A stretch of DNA of 64,000 nt, taken from Rhizobium sp. TH2 (GTDB lineage: Bacteria > Pseudomonadota > Alphaproteobacteria > Rhizobiales > Rhizobiaceae). Position numbers and translations under genes: made by a program. The notes under the pieces were generated by a model. It saw only the letters and a program-made list of their open reading frames with translations, did not search any database and was not told the DNA's origin. The stretch spans positions 682,001-746,000 of the forward strand of contig NZ_CP062231.1 in the NCBI RefSeq assembly GCF_024707525.1, in the 5' to 3' direction. This document shows positions 29,607 through 39,870 of this stretch, in pieces. The number at the start of each line of letters is the position of its first letter. Position 1 is the stretch's first letter.

Positions 29607-29665
29607 GCGTGATCCTCAGGTAAAAATCGATAAATTATATAGATTATGGAATAACGCAACCGCAC

Positions 29666-30499
29666 TCAGCCCTCGGGCGTCTCTTCCGCCGCCTTGATCG
29701 GCGGGCCGCCATGTTCGGGGAGCAGCGGCCAGTAATTCTTCCGGGTGAAGAAATCCCGTGTACGCTGTTGCGCCGGCTGGAGCGGCGATGACGGAGCGAT
29801 GATGAGGTTATAGCGCCCTTCGCCGGAGAATTCTCTGGAGAATTTGACGCTGATGCCGAAATTGCTGAGCGAGAAGGTCGTGAGCGATGCCACCTTGGGG
29901 GCTTCCTCGGCGAGGTCGAGCCAGTTGGCATAGGTGCCGAAGAGGGCGAGCATCCTGGCGGCGCCGGCGGCGAGCGGTGGGCGCTGGTCAGCTTCGCTGA
30001 AGATGAGCTTCGCCCGGGTGGACAACAAATGGCCGTCGGCCGTGCCCTTGACGATGAGAAAGAAGGTCGATGGATTGCGAGCATCGGCGGCATTCGGCAG
30101 CGTGGTTTCGTTGGAGCACTCGAACACCTGCTGCGACAGGCTGCTGGCAGCCCATGGGGTCATATCGAAACCTTCCTTGCGGAAGAGTTGGCAGAGCGCC
30201 TCGCCGCTCTTCTGCATGCTGCGCATGAAGGCGCTTTCACGCGTCTTGACCGGTGGCGCGAACGTGTTTTCGGGCAGCAGGACAGCCACGCCCTGCAGCC
30301 GCTTGCCCTTGAAGGCTTCCATCGTGCCCGGCTTGGGAATGACCATGGTGCGCGTCTCGACACCCAGTTCCCGGAGGAGAACGTTGAGGTTGCGCCGGTC
30401 GTTGGCGAGCAGCACGGTCGCCGCGATTGCACCCGCCACGGCCAGGAAAACCAGCGAGAAGATCAGCGCTCCGCGTCTCTTTCGAGGCTGTTGCTCCAT
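29666..30499 (-). CDS. Membrane-anchored protein, DUF6030-like
   Basis: A 277-residue protein with a basic N-terminus and one transmembrane helix (about residues 11-32), then a large periplasmic domain with two Cys (EALCQLF and QVFECSNE) that may form a disulfide. It resembles the rhizobial DUF6030 family, whose function is unknown. It is divergent from the kinase-aminotransferase gene. Confidence 0.6.
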   Translation of the reverse strand: MEQQPRKRRGALIFSLVFLAVAGAIAATVLLANDRRNLNVLLRELGVETRTMVIPKPGTMEAFKGKRLQGVAVLLPENTFAPPVKTRESAFMRSMQKSGEALCQLFRKEGFDMTPWAASSLSQQVFECSNETTLPNAADARNPSTFFLIVKGTADGHLLSTRAKLIFSEADQRPPLAAGAARMLALFGTYANWLDLAEEAPKVASLTTFSLSNFGISVKFSREFSGEGRYNLIIAPSSPLQPAQQRTRDFFTRKNYWPLLPEHGGPPIKAAEETPEG

Positions 30500-30540
30500 A
30501 TTCGCGCTGCCGGGCTCCGGTTCGGGGTTCGAGATTAGGG

Positions 30541-30560
30541 ATACACTGCAATAAGTGTAT
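30541..30560. promoter_or_regulatory. 20-bp inverted repeat in divergent promoter region
   Basis: ATACACT-N6-AGTGTAT is a perfect 7-bp dyad in the 136 bp between the divergent DUF6030-like gene and the kinase-aminotransferase gene. Size and position fit a dimeric repressor or activator site. The cognate regulator is unknown. Confidence 0.45.
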
Positions 30561-30635
30561 GGCGGGTTGAATTCGCCGTGATCTTCGCACTAAGCTCGGA
30601 AAATTCGACAAGAAAATGCCCGGGGAGTTTATGTG

Positions 30636-33539
30636 ATGATCGACACGGCCGCCTTAGATCGCGCAGACCTGCCCCGGCCCGATGTTTCGGTGGTCGATGC
30701 CGGGACCATCCTGGCCGAGCGCTACGGGCTGAATGGCCGGATCGCGGAACTCGGAAGCCAGCAGGACCGCAACTACCGGATCGATAGCGACGACGGCCGC
30801 TACGTGCTGAAGATCAACCGCGCCGCCTATGGCACGGTCGAACTCGATGCCCAGAATGAGGCGATGAAGCACCTTCGTGCCAGGGGCGTGCTTGTGCCCG
30901 CCGTCGGCCAGTCCGTCGACGGTCAGGAGATCATGCCGCTGATCGTCCGCGGCGAGCACTATCTCGCACGGCTTCTCGAGTTTCTCGATGGCGAACCGCT
31001 TACCCGGCGGAAATATCTCAGCGAACGGACGCGCGAGGCGCTGGGCGCGCTGGTGGCGAATGTCGTGCGCGGGCTTGAAGACTTCCGACATGCGGGGCTC
31101 GACCGTTCCGTGCAGTGGGATCTCCGGCGCGTGGTGCAGGTGACCGAACACATGCTGCCGCAGGTGACGGACGCCGAGATACGAGACCGTATCAGGACAA
31201 TGCTCCATGATGCCGATCAGCATGTGCGCCAAGCAGCGCCGAACCTCCGCATCCAGGCGATCCATCACGATATCACCGACGACAATGTGGTGGCCAGGCC
31301 GGATGCGGACGGCCACTTGATCCCGGACGGGGTGATCGATTTCGGCGACCTCGTCTATGGCTGGGTGGTGGCCGATCTCGCCGTCTGCTGCGCGTCACTG
31401 CTGCATCACGCCGATGGCGATCCGTTCTACATACTACCGGCAATCCGGGCATTTCAGCGCATCTACCCACTGACGGACCAGGAACTGGGCGCGCTCTGGC
31501 CGCTGATCGTGCAGCGCGCCTGCCTGCTGATGGCGGCCGGCGAGCAGCAGCTCGCGGTCGATCCGGACAACGAATATGTGCAGCGGAATCTGGAAAACGA
31601 GCGCGAGATTTTTCGTGTGGCGACATCGGTACCCTATGGCGTGATGCGGGTCGCGATCACGAGCGCGACGGGCGCCGAACTACCCGCGATCGAGGGTGAG
31701 TTTGCGCCGTTGCTGCCAACCGTGCCGCAGGGCGATATCAGGCTCATCTCGCTCGATCCGCAATCCGATGACTGGGACAGGTTCAACTGGCTGACGGCGG
31801 GCATCGATCGCAAGATTCTCCGATCGGCAGCGATCGACACCGGTTATGCCGCTACGCGTTACGGCGAGTACCGCCTGTCGGAGACGAAGACCTGTGCATC
31901 GTCCGCCCCGGCCACGCATGCACTCTTCACTGATCTCTGCATTCCCTCGGGCACCCGAGTCGCAGCACCGTTTGAGGGTGAATTATCCGAGATCGCAGGC
32001 GGCCGGCACCGGCTGGTTGGCGCAGAGATTGTGCTCTTGCTCGAAGGGCTGGAAGCGAGCGCCGCAGGCGAAGTCGGTGTGGGCAAGGAGTTGGGAACCG
32101 TCGGCGACGGTGGCATCCTGCGCGTCTGGCTCGCGCATGAACCGGATGTCGAGCCGCAGCCATTCTGCCTGCCGCACCATGCCAGCGCATGGCGGCGGGT
32201 TTTGATCGATCCGAGCCGTGTGCTGGGCTTCGATTGCGCGGCGCATGAACCAAGAAGCGAGGCCATTCTCGACAGACGCAACGCCCATTTCGCCCGGCCG
32301 CAGAAGAACTATTACAAGCAGCCGCCGCAGATCGAGCGTGGCAGCCGCGAGCATATGTTCGACGTCACCGGCCGCGCCTATCTCGACATGGTCAACAATG
32401 TGACGATTGCCGGCCACGGACATCCCCGGCTGGTCGAAGCCGTGCGGCGGCAATGGGCGCGGCTCAACACCAATTCGCGCTTTCACTATGAAGGCGTGGC
32501 CGAATTCTCGTCGCGACTCGCAAGCCTGGCGCCGGAGGGATTGGACACGGTCTTCCTCGTCAACAGCGGTTCGGAGGCGGTGGATCTGGCGCTCCGACTG
32601 GCCTGGGCGCATAGCGGGGCGCGCAATATCGTCAGCCTGCTCGAAGCCTATCACGGCTGGACGGTCGCCTCGGACGCGGTCTCCACATCGATCGCCGACA
32701 ATCCCCGGGCGCTGGAAACACGACCCGACTGGGTGCATCCGGTGACAGCGCCGAATACTTATCGCGGGCCGTTCCGTGGACCGGAATCGGCTGCTCGCTA
32801 CGTGGCTGAGGTCGAGCACGAACTCAGTAAGCTCGAGGTGACGGACCAGTCTCTTGCCGGGTTCATCGCCGAAAGCGTCTATGGCAATGCCGGCGGCATT
32901 CCGCTGCCGCCGGGCTATCTCCAAGAGGTTTATCGTCTCGTCCGCGCGCGCGGTGGCGTCTGCATCGCCGACGAGGTGCAGGTCGGCTATGGCCGGCTCG
33001 GCCACTATTTCTGGGGCTTCGAGGAGCAGGGCGTCATCCCTGATATCATCACCATCGCCAAGGGCATGGGCAACGGCCAGCCGCTCGGCGCGGTGATCAC
33101 GACGCGGGCGATCGCCGATTCATTCGAGCGCGAGGGCTATTTCTTCTCCTCCGCCGGCGGCAGCCCGGTGAGCTGCGCGGTCGGCAATACCTTGCTCGAC
33201 ATCATGCGGGACGAAGGCCTGCAGGAAAACGCCCGCGAGGTCGGCGATTATCTCAAGGAGCGGCTGGAGGCGCTCGGCCAGCGCTTCCCCATTGTCGGCG
33301 CCGTCCACGGAATGGGCCTCTATCTCGGCCTCGAACTGGTACGCGACCGCGAAACGCTGGAACCCGCCACGAAGGAGACGATGGCGATCTGCGACCGGCT
33401 GCTCGACCTCGGCGTGATCATGCAGCCAACCGGCGACCATCTCAACGTCTTCAAGATCAAGCCGCCAATGTGCCTCACCAGGGAGAGCGCCGACTTCTTC
33501 GTCGATATGGTAGCCAAGGTGCTGGAGGAGGGGTGGTAG
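30636..33539 (+). CDS. Phosphotransferase / class III aminotransferase fusion protein
   Basis: A 967-residue multidomain enzyme. Residues about 20-330 are an APH-like kinase with '[10 protein letters not shown]' (catalytic Asp near 212) and '[10 protein letters not shown]'. A middle region (about 415-500, [19 protein letters not shown]) looks like a reduced M23-type fold. Residues about 545-967 are a PLP fold-type I aminotransferase, with the Schiff-base lysine near 809 in [14 protein letters not shown] and '[14 protein letters not shown]'. The C-terminal half resembles ethanolamine-phosphate phospho-lyase/AGXT2-like enzymes, so phosphorylation then PLP-dependent elimination of an amino alcohol is a reasonable guess. 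ATG 30636 follows CGGGGAG; GTG 30633 is possible. Confidence 0.85.
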   Translation: MIDTAALDRADLPRPDVSVVDAGTILAERYGLNGRIAELGSQQDRNYRIDSDDGRYVLKINRAAYGTVELDAQNEAMKHLRARGVLVPAVGQSVDGQEIMPLIVRGEHYLARLLEFLDGEPLTRRKYLSERTREALGALVANVVRGLEDFRHAGLDRSVQWDLRRVVQVTEHMLPQVTDAEIRDRIRTMLHDADQHVRQAAPNLRIQAIHHDITDDNVVARPDADGHLIPDGVIDFGDLVYGWVVADLAVCCASLLHHADGDPFYILPAIRAFQRIYPLTDQELGALWPLIVQRACLLMAAGEQQLAVDPDNEYVQRNLENEREIFRVATSVPYGVMRVAITSATGAELPAIEGEFAPLLPTVPQGDIRLISLDPQSDDWDRFNWLTAGIDRKILRSAAIDTGYAATRYGEYRLSETKTCASSAPATHALFTDLCIPSGTRVAAPFEGELSEIAGGRHRLVGAEIVLLLEGLEASAAGEVGVGKELGTVGDGGILRVWLAHEPDVEPQPFCLPHHASAWRRVLIDPSRVLGFDCAAHEPRSEAILDRRNAHFARPQKNYYKQPPQIERGSREHMFDVTGRAYLDMVNNVTIAGHGHPRLVEAVRRQWARLNTNSRFHYEGVAEFSSRLASLAPEGLDTVFLVNSGSEAVDLALRLAWAHSGARNIVSLLEAYHGWTVASDAVSTSIADNPRALETRPDWVHPVTAPNTYRGPFRGPESAARYVAEVEHELSKLEVTDQSLAGFIAESVYGNAGGIPLPPGYLQEVYRLVRARGGVCIADEVQVGYGRLGHYFWGFEEQGVIPDIITIAKGMGNGQPLGAVITTRAIADSFEREGYFFSSAGGSPVSCAVGNTLLDIMRDEGLQENAREVGDYLKERLEALGQRFPIVGAVHGMGLYLGLELVRDRETLEPATKETMAICDRLLDLGVIMQPTGDHLNVFKIKPPMCLTRESADFFVDMVAKVLEEGW

Positions 33540-33680
33540 GAATCAGTCACGCCTCCGTCGGTTCGAACTCTGACTCGCATGATCGCGTTTTAATTTAACA
33601 ATTCTGCATATTATACCGAGGGTTGACAGCTTATTATCATCAAGTGCATGTCTCCGATGTCACCCATTTTCGGAGCTGCC

Positions 33681-34010
33681 ATGTTCAAGACGTTTCTGTT
33701 TTCCGCCGCCATCATAGCCAGCCTTGTCGCCCTCGATGGCGCCGCGCAGGCCGACACGCAGAGGGGAAGATGCACGGTCGTGGCATCGGTGCATGGTGGC
33801 AAGAAGTTCGCCGTTCTGAAATGCGACAGGGCCAGCCGTCCCGGTGATTTCATCATTCGATCAGAGGTATGGGAGAAGAACGATCGCGCGGGTTACAACA
33901 AGCTCGCCCGTTTCTCGGGTCACCGGTTCACCTGCGACATCACTTATGAAAATACGACCCGCGGTATTGGGATGGAATCGACCAACTACAAACTCAGCAA
34001 GTGCCGCTGA
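33681..34010 (+). CDS. Small secreted protein of unknown function
   Basis: A 109-residue protein with a signal peptide (MFKTFLFSAAIIASLVALDG, cleavage near AQA/DT) and a mature part of about 75 residues with four Cys (GRCTVV, LKCDRA, FTCDIT, SKCR), probably two disulfides. A consensus TTGACA lies upstream at 33623-33628, but no good -10 is spaced correctly. Not recognised. Confidence 0.6.
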   Translation: MFKTFLFSAAIIASLVALDGAAQADTQRGRCTVVASVHGGKKFAVLKCDRASRPGDFIIRSEVWEKNDRAGYNKLARFSGHRFTCDITYENTTRGIGMESTNYKLSKCR

Positions 34011-34091
34011 CGGGTTGAACGTAGCGTCGTCATGGTTGTTGGTGCGCGCGCCTCCGGGAGACGTCCGGCTGCGCGGCTGAGGTTCAGGGCT

Positions 34092-35627
34092 TCACGCCGC
34101 GTTCAGTTTCCCCGCGCCGATCTGCTCCTTGCGATGCGCCACATAGGCGTCGAGTTCTTCGGAAATCGCTTCGCCGAGCGGCGGCGCTTCATACGTCCTG
34201 AGCAACTCTTTCCAGATCGCGTTCGCCCGCTCGGTGCCGGTCTTCGCGCCGCCTTCCGACCAGTTCTCGAAATTGCGCCAGTCCGACAACATCGGCTCGT
34301 AGAAGGCATGCTCGAAGCGGAGCAGCGTGTGCTGCGTGCCGAAGAAGTGCCCACCGGGGCCAACATCCTGGATCGCATCGACGGCGCGGCTGGCTTCGTC
34401 CACTACCAGCGGTTCGAGGAAGCTGCGCATCATCTGCAGCATTTCGGCGTCGAGGATCAGCTTTTCGAAGGAGGCTGTCAGCCCGCCTTCCAGCCAACCG
34501 GCCGCGTGTTCGATGAGGTTGACGCCGCCGAGAATCGTGCTCCACAGCGACATGCCGCTCTCATAGGCCGCCTGCACGTCGACGGCATTCGATGCCGTGA
34601 CGTTCGAGGAGCGAAACGGCACATTGTAGCGCCGGGCGAGCTGGCCGGAGGCGAACTGCGCCTTGGCATATTCCGGCGTGCCGAAGGCAGGTGCGCCGGT
34701 GCGCATATCGACATTCGAGGTGAAGCCACCATAAAGGACGGGCGCGCCGGGCGCCACGATCTGCGAGAGCGCGATCAGTGCGAGTGCCTCGGCATTCTGT
34801 TGCGTCAGGGCGCCGGCGATCGTCACCGGGCTCATCGCACCGGAGAGCGTGAACGGCGTCATCGCCACCGGCTGGCCGGCGCGGGCCATGGCGCACAGGC
34901 CTTCGCCCATCGGGATATCGAGCCGAAGCGGCGAGTTGGAATTCACCACGGTGAGTGTCGCAGGGTTTTTCCGAAGTTCATCGCGGCTCTGGCCGAGTGC
35001 GATCGCCAGCATCTCGATAGCATCCTCGACGCGGTAGCCGCCGAGCGCCCAACACTGCCAGTTCTTGTCGGTGTAGCGGATCGCGGCATCGTAGAAATCG
35101 AGGTGGCGGGAATCCGGCGCCAGGTCGGTCGGCTCGCAAGGGCAGCCGCCTTCCTGGTGGATGACGTTGAGGCTCTGGACGACCTTGATGTAATCGACCA
35201 TGTCGGCATAGTTGCCGGCGCGGCGGCCGCGATCGAGATCGGAGACGAAGGCCGGCCCGCCGGTGGCGGCAAAGATCAGGCTGCCGTCCCCGACCTTGAG
35301 GTTCTTCGCCGGATCGCGCGCCTGCAGCGTGAAGCTCGACGGCGCGGTGCGGATTTTTTCCGCGATCATGTCGGGATCGAAGCGGACGCGCTGATTGGCT
35401 TCATCGACGGTCGCGCCTGCTTCCTTCAGAAGCTTGCGGCTCTCGTCGTGCATCACCTCCATGCCGGTCTCAGAAAGCAACCGGAGCGACGAGACATGGA
35501 TGCTCTCGATCTCGTCCTGGCTCAGGATGTTCATCGGCGGATAGCGGTTCTCGGCCGCGCCGAACCTGACCTGCCGTACTCCACCCGTCGTCCGCCGTTC
35601 GCGGCGTCCTCCTGCCTGTCTCGTCAT
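34092..35627 (-). CDS. Trimethylamine methyltransferase (MttB) family protein, non-pyrrolysine
   Basis: A 511-residue COG5598 protein. Known relatives without pyrrolysine demethylate glycine betaine or other quaternary amines and pass the methyl to a corrinoid protein. Family traits are 'SDLDRGRRAGNYADMVDYIK', 'GAPVLYGGFTSNVDMRTGAP', 'FGTPEYAKAQFASGQLARR' and 'DVGPGGHFFGTQHTL'. There is no in-frame TAG, so no pyrrolysine. No corrinoid protein or MtrH partner lies in the window. It ends a three-gene operon (OYE-type dehydrogenase, MFS, MttB) with ATGA overlaps. The start at 35627 has GAGGAGAG before it. Confidence 0.85.
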   Translation of the reverse strand: MTRQAGGRRERRTTGGVRQVRFGAAENRYPPMNILSQDEIESIHVSSLRLLSETGMEVMHDESRKLLKEAGATVDEANQRVRFDPDMIAEKIRTAPSSFTLQARDPAKNLKVGDGSLIFAATGGPAFVSDLDRGRRAGNYADMVDYIKVVQSLNVIHQEGGCPCEPTDLAPDSRHLDFYDAAIRYTDKNWQCWALGGYRVEDAIEMLAIALGQSRDELRKNPATLTVVNSNSPLRLDIPMGEGLCAMARAGQPVAMTPFTLSGAMSPVTIAGALTQQNAEALALIALSQIVAPGAPVLYGGFTSNVDMRTGAPAFGTPEYAKAQFASGQLARRYNVPFRSSNVTASNAVDVQAAYESGMSLWSTILGGVNLIEHAAGWLEGGLTASFEKLILDAEMLQMMRSFLEPLVVDEASRAVDAIQDVGPGGHFFGTQHTLLRFEHAFYEPMLSDWRNFENWSEGGAKTGTERANAIWKELLRTYEAPPLGEAISEELDAYVAHRKEQIGAGKLNAA

Positions 35628-36901
35628 GGCTTGCTCTCCTCGGGGTTGGGGTCTGGATCGTCGCCGGCGGGCGTGTGCGGCGCCCATTCGTAGAGCTGCG
35701 GTGATGTCTGCGGATAGGCGACGAAGGCCTCGCGCGACTTGGCGCGCGGCTGGCGGAATCGGCGCCAGAGTGCGAAGGCGGCAAACAGCAGCGCCAGCGT
35801 AATCGAATAGTAGAAGAAGATCTCCGCACCGAATGGCTTGACGCCCGTCGAGATCAGCGCCGGGCCGATCGTGCCGCCGAACGCCCAGATCAGCAGGAGA
35901 TTGGACGACAGCGTCACGAATTCCTCCGGGTCGGCCTTGTCATTGGCATGCGCCACGCCGAGCGGATAGAAGATCTCGGTGAGCCCGCCGAAGAGCGAGA
36001 AGGCGACGATGAATATCCCGAAGGGCATGGCCGCGTCGAGGAAGATCATGGCGCCGCATAGGGCCGCCAGCACCAGTGACAGCCAGAACATCATGGCGCG
36101 CCGGTCGAGCCGGTCGGAGAGATAGCCGAGCGGGAATTGCAGGAACAGCGCGCCCAACTGGGTCGCCGCCATCATCAGCACGATCTGGCCCTGCTGAAAG
36201 CCGAGATCGAGGCCATAGAGCGGGCCGATCGAGGCGAAGGTCGCCGAGATCAGGCCGGTCATCAGGCAGGCCAGCGCGCCGATCGGCGAGGTGCGGAAGG
36301 CGCGGAATATCCGCACGCCGACCTGCACATGCAATTGCGGCTCGCCGACCCAGACGGCGGTCACCGGCACCAGCGCGATCGTGTAGAACGATGCGGCGAT
36401 CATCAGCAGTGGGAATCCGCTGGGCGCGATTTCAGAGGCAAGCAACTGGCCGAGGCCATAGAACAGGCCGATGACGAGGACATAGAGCGTCAGTACCCGA
36501 CCGCGATTGGCATTCGAGACCATGGCATTCATCCAGCTCTCGATCACCACCGCCTGTCCGGCATTGGCAAAGCCGATAGCCGCCTGGATCAGCATCAGCA
36601 GGCCCAGATGCGGGCTGAACCCCCAGGCCATGATCAGCACGGCGGAGATCGCGGAAAGCGCCGCATAGGCCCGCACCTCGCCAACCGAGCGGATCAGCCG
36701 GGTCGAGCCGATGCAGCCGATCAGGAAGCCTGCACCCTCCGCGCCGATGACGAGGCCGACGACATTGGCGCCATAACCATCGGCGATCAGGCGCAGTGGG
36801 ATCAGCGTATGAAACAGCCCCGAGCCCATGGCATGGATCGCCCCGCCGGCCAGCGGCGATGCGATCGACCACGGAGAAATCGTCGGGGCTTCAGTCGTCA
36901 T
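35624..36901 (-). CDS. MFS transporter (YcaD-like)
   Basis: A 425-residue major facilitator with 12 predicted helices. The loop 2-3 and 8-9 motifs are 'GSTRLIRSVGEVRAY' and 'LGYLSDRLDRRAMM'; the cytoplasmic C-terminus is long. It overlaps both neighbours by 4 bp (ATGA), so it is translated together with the flavoprotein and the MttB protein. Probably imports or exports their substrate or product. Confidence 0.88.
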   Translation of the reverse strand: MTTEAPTISPWSIASPLAGGAIHAMGSGLFHTLIPLRLIADGYGANVVGLVIGAEGAGFLIGCIGSTRLIRSVGEVRAYAALSAISAVLIMAWGFSPHLGLLMLIQAAIGFANAGQAVVIESWMNAMVSNANRGRVLTLYVLVIGLFYGLGQLLASEIAPSGFPLLMIAASFYTIALVPVTAVWVGEPQLHVQVGVRIFRAFRTSPIGALACLMTGLISATFASIGPLYGLDLGFQQGQIVLMMAATQLGALFLQFPLGYLSDRLDRRAMMFWLSLVLAALCGAMIFLDAAMPFGIFIVAFSLFGGLTEIFYPLGVAHANDKADPEEFVTLSSNLLLIWAFGGTIGPALISTGVKPFGAEIFFYYSITLALLFAAFALWRRFRQPRAKSREAFVAYPQTSPQLYEWAPHTPAGDDPDPNPEESKP

Positions 36902-39030
36902 GGATGCGCTTTCACAAGGCCTGCTGTGGATGTGTAGGAGGGCTCGAATTCGACGATCGGCGCGTCGCGGCGGAACGGCAGCGCGCCGAGGCCAAGCTCC
37001 TGGGCGGCACGATGGCCCGAATGGACCGCATGCGCAAGCGCGCCCGGCGCCAGCGCATCACCGACCAGCGAAAAGCTCTTGATGCCGGCAGCCCGGAGGT
37101 CGGCCTCGCGTACGGTCATCGCGTCGAAAAGCTCGGCGCGAGGCAGGCGGAGGCCAGTGATGACCACATTGCGACAGGGAAGCGTGGTCTTCTCGCCGGT
37201 GAAAATCTGCGACAGCGTGACGATCTCTCCATCGAAGCCACTCACCAGTTCCTGCGTGCGGACCGGCACCTTGCGTTTCGTCAGCGCCCTGGCCACCAGC
37301 GGCAGTTCATTGGTCATGATCGTCCATGCCGAGGCCTGACCGGCGGGTGTCGCGTAGGTCACCGGAATGCCCTGCGCCGCCAAGTGCTCGGTGATGACGC
37401 CGCCCATGTAATAGTTGTCGAAATCGAACACCAGCGTCGGCCCCTCGGGCAGGCGTCCGGCACCGATATCGTCGGGGGTGAAGACCCGTTCTTGCTCAAG
37501 CTGACCGACCGGGATTTCCATCGAGGAATAGAGGAAGTTGGTCCAGCGCGCGCCCGTCGCGACCAGCACATGGTCGGGCGCGAGATCGATGATCTCATCG
37601 ACGCCGAGATCGCTTTCGAGATACATCTCGACATTGGTCATCTCGCGCAGCCGGCCGAGGCGGTAATCCACCACACGATTCCAGGCCGAAAGGCCGGGCA
37701 GCGTCTTCTCGAATGTCAGCCGCCCACCGAAGGCGCTCGACTTGTCGGCAAGCGTGACCTCGTGGCCGCGACGGCCGAGCGTCAGCGCTGCTTCAAGACC
37801 CGAGGGACCGCCGCCGATGACGAGAACTCGTTCGGGCGTCTCCGCCTTGCCGGGATTTTCCGGATGCCAGCCGCGCCGCCATTCCTCGCCCGCCGTCGGG
37901 TTCTGTGTGCAGCGCACCGGCACGCCATCATGCCAGCTCGAAATGCAGATATTGCAGCCGATGCATTCGCGGATCTCGTCCATCCGCCCTTCGCGGATCT
38001 TGTTCGGCAGGAACGGATCGGCGATCGAGGGACGGGCGCCGCCAATGAAATCCAGCACGCCGCGCTTGATCTGGCTGACCATCGTATCCGGCGAGGTGAA
38101 GCGGCCGACGCCGACGACCGGCTTGTCGGTCAGCTTCTTGACGAAGTCGATCACCGGCTCATGGCTGCCCTCGCCGGTGAAGCGGGAGGCGGAACAGTCC
38201 GTCGGAGAGGAATCCATCTTCACATCGAAAAGATCGGGGACATCGGCGAGAAGCTCGATGACCTCATGTGCCTCGGAGGGATGATTGATGCCGATCTTGG
38301 CGCGCAATTCCTCGAGCGAAATGCGCAGCGCCACGCCGCAATGCTCGCCGACGGCATCCTTGGTCACCTCGATCATCTCGCGCACGAAGCGGACGCGGTT
38401 GGCGATCGAGCCGCCATATTCGTCGATGCGGTGATTGTATTCCGGCAACAGGAATTCGTAGCCGAGATAGCCCATGCCGGCATAGACATAGACCACGTCG
38501 AATCCGGCGCTGCGCGCCTTGCGGGCGCCCTCGGCCTGCCAGCGCAGTACGTCGCGGATGTCCTGCTTGTCCATGGTCTTGGGGCGCAGATTGCCCATGA
38601 AGCCGACATGCGTCGCCATCCACGGAATGCCGGATGGCGAGAGTGGCGCCACCCTTGTGGTGCGGTTCATCACCGAGGCGCCGCCATGCCAGAGTTCGAC
38701 GCCGGCGAGCGCGCCATGCTTGTGCACGGCGTCGGTCATCAGCGCATGCGACTTGATATCGTTGTCATCCCACATCGTTGCCATCGGCAGCGGCGTATCG
38801 TCCGAGGACAGGTCGATGGAACAGGCCCCCGTGCAGATCACGCCCCAGCCGCCCTCGGCCTTGGTCTCGCGGAACTTGGCCCGGACGCGCGGCAGCGCGT
38901 TGGTCATGCCCGACGCGTGCGGCACCTGGTAGAAACGGTTGGGCGCGGTGACCGGGCCGATCCTGACCGGCTCAAACAGGATATCATATCTGCTTTCCGG
39001 CCGGCTTCCCGGCTTCGTCATCATATTCAT
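36898..39030 (-). CDS. Trimethylamine-dehydrogenase-like FMN/4Fe-4S/FAD oxidoreductase
   Basis: A 710-residue protein of the TMADH/DMADH/N-methylproline demethylase family. The N-terminal TIM barrel binds FMN ('ILFEPVRIGPVTAPNRFYQV'), four Cys for a 4Fe-4S cluster are at 356, 359, 362 and 374 (CIGCNIC...RC), and the FAD/ADP-binding region starts with VIGGGPSGLEAAL. From memory of the TMADH sequence, its Cys30 (covalent FMN) aligns with Ala39 and its aromatic-bowl Tyr60 with Ala69. FMN is therefore probably non-covalent and the substrate differs from trimethylamine, perhaps an N-methylated amino acid such as N-methylproline. The start at 39030 follows AGGGG. First gene of the operon. Confidence 0.88.
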   Translation of the reverse strand: MNMMTKPGSRPESRYDILFEPVRIGPVTAPNRFYQVPHASGMTNALPRVRAKFRETKAEGGWGVICTGACSIDLSSDDTPLPMATMWDDNDIKSHALMTDAVHKHGALAGVELWHGGASVMNRTTRVAPLSPSGIPWMATHVGFMGNLRPKTMDKQDIRDVLRWQAEGARKARSAGFDVVYVYAGMGYLGYEFLLPEYNHRIDEYGGSIANRVRFVREMIEVTKDAVGEHCGVALRISLEELRAKIGINHPSEAHEVIELLADVPDLFDVKMDSSPTDCSASRFTGEGSHEPVIDFVKKLTDKPVVGVGRFTSPDTMVSQIKRGVLDFIGGARPSIADPFLPNKIREGRMDEIRECIGCNICISSWHDGVPVRCTQNPTAGEEWRRGWHPENPGKAETPERVLVIGGGPSGLEAALTLGRRGHEVTLADKSSAFGGRLTFEKTLPGLSAWNRVVDYRLGRLREMTNVEMYLESDLGVDEIIDLAPDHVLVATGARWTNFLYSSMEIPVGQLEQERVFTPDDIGAGRLPEGPTLVFDFDNYYMGGVITEHLAAQGIPVTYATPAGQASAWTIMTNELPLVARALTKRKVPVRTQELVSGFDGEIVTLSQIFTGEKTTLPCRNVVITGLRLPRAELFDAMTVREADLRAAGIKSFSLVGDALAPGALAHAVHSGHRAAQELGLGALPFRRDAPIVEFEPSYTSTAGLVKAHP

Positions 39031-39219
39031 GTCGTGATCCCCTCGACCGCATGGACCGGTCGTTGAGTGTTCAGGATAGACACCGATTCTCGTTTCCGCA
39101 AGAGAAATTATAAGATCGTATAGCAAGCGCCGAAGTCACTGAAATCACCGGGGTTGCACGATATGGATTAACGCGATATTCGTGAGGCGGATTTCGATTT
39201 CGAAACAGGATGATAGGTC

Positions 39220-39861
39220 GTGGCATCGATGAAGCAGAAGGCCAAACCGCGCGCACGCTTCCATCGCGAGGCACCCGAGGACCGCAGGCGGCAACTCGGC
39301 GAGGCGGCTTTGCGCTGCATCCGCAAAAACGGCAATGCCGGCGTCTCCGTGCGGCAGATCGCCGCCGAGGCGGGCGTGACACAAGGCCTGATCACCCATC
39401 ATTTCGGCGAAATCAACGAACTCGTGGCCTATGCCTTTGACATCATGTCGGACGGTCTTCTCAAGGAAATCCTGAAAGCGGTCGATGCGGCGGAGCCGAC
39501 GCCGCAGGCGCGCCTCGATGCCTTCATCACCGCGTCCTTCTCGCCGATCATGATGGACCGCGATGTGCTTGGAGTCTGGGTCGTGTTTTGGGGCCTGATC
39601 CTGCATTCGCCGCGCATGAGCACATCCCAGCAGCAGGAATATTCGGATTACGTGGCAGCGGTCGAGGAACTGATTTCGAGCCTCGCCCGCGCCGAGAATT
39701 TCACCGTCGCCGACGTCAATCTCACCGCCAAGGCTTTCAGCGCCCTGATGGACGGCCTGTGGATGGCCTGGTGTCTCAACCCGAATGCATTCCGGCCGGA
39801 AGATGGCGTGGACATGTGTCGCCGGTGGATCGAGGGGCTGAGGCGCGGGGCGTATGGGTGA
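39220..39861 (+). CDS. TetR family regulator, BetI-like
   Basis: A 213-residue regulator. The helix-turn-helix 'VSVRQIAAEAGVTQGLITHHFG' and the C-terminal 'FSALMDGLWMAWCLNP' closely resemble BetI, the choline-responsive repressor. It is divergent from the TMADH-like operon (189-bp gap) and likely controls it in response to a quaternary or N-methylated amine. GTG at 39220 is used; ATG at 39229 is an alternative. Confidence 0.88.
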   Translation: MASMKQKAKPRARFHREAPEDRRRQLGEAALRCIRKNGNAGVSVRQIAAEAGVTQGLITHHFGEINELVAYAFDIMSDGLLKEILKAVDAAEPTPQARLDAFITASFSPIMMDRDVLGVWVVFWGLILHSPRMSTSQQQEYSDYVAAVEELISSLARAENFTVADVNLTAKAFSALMDGLWMAWCLNPNAFRPEDGVDMCRRWIEGLRRGAYG

Positions 39862-39870
39862 GCCCGCAGC

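Noticed and set aside
29622..29650. BigR/SqrR-type operator before the split YeeE genes
   Set aside because: The region is AT-rich, but I could not find a clear dyad matching that operator, and no ArsR-type regulator is present.
36796..39066. A long plus-strand open frame (over 750 codons) opposite the TMADH-like gene
   Set aside because: It is composed of His/Arg/Gln-rich noise, has no domain, and the minus strand encodes a complete known family. High GC creates such shadows; the same applies at 15827-17548 and 34032-35693.
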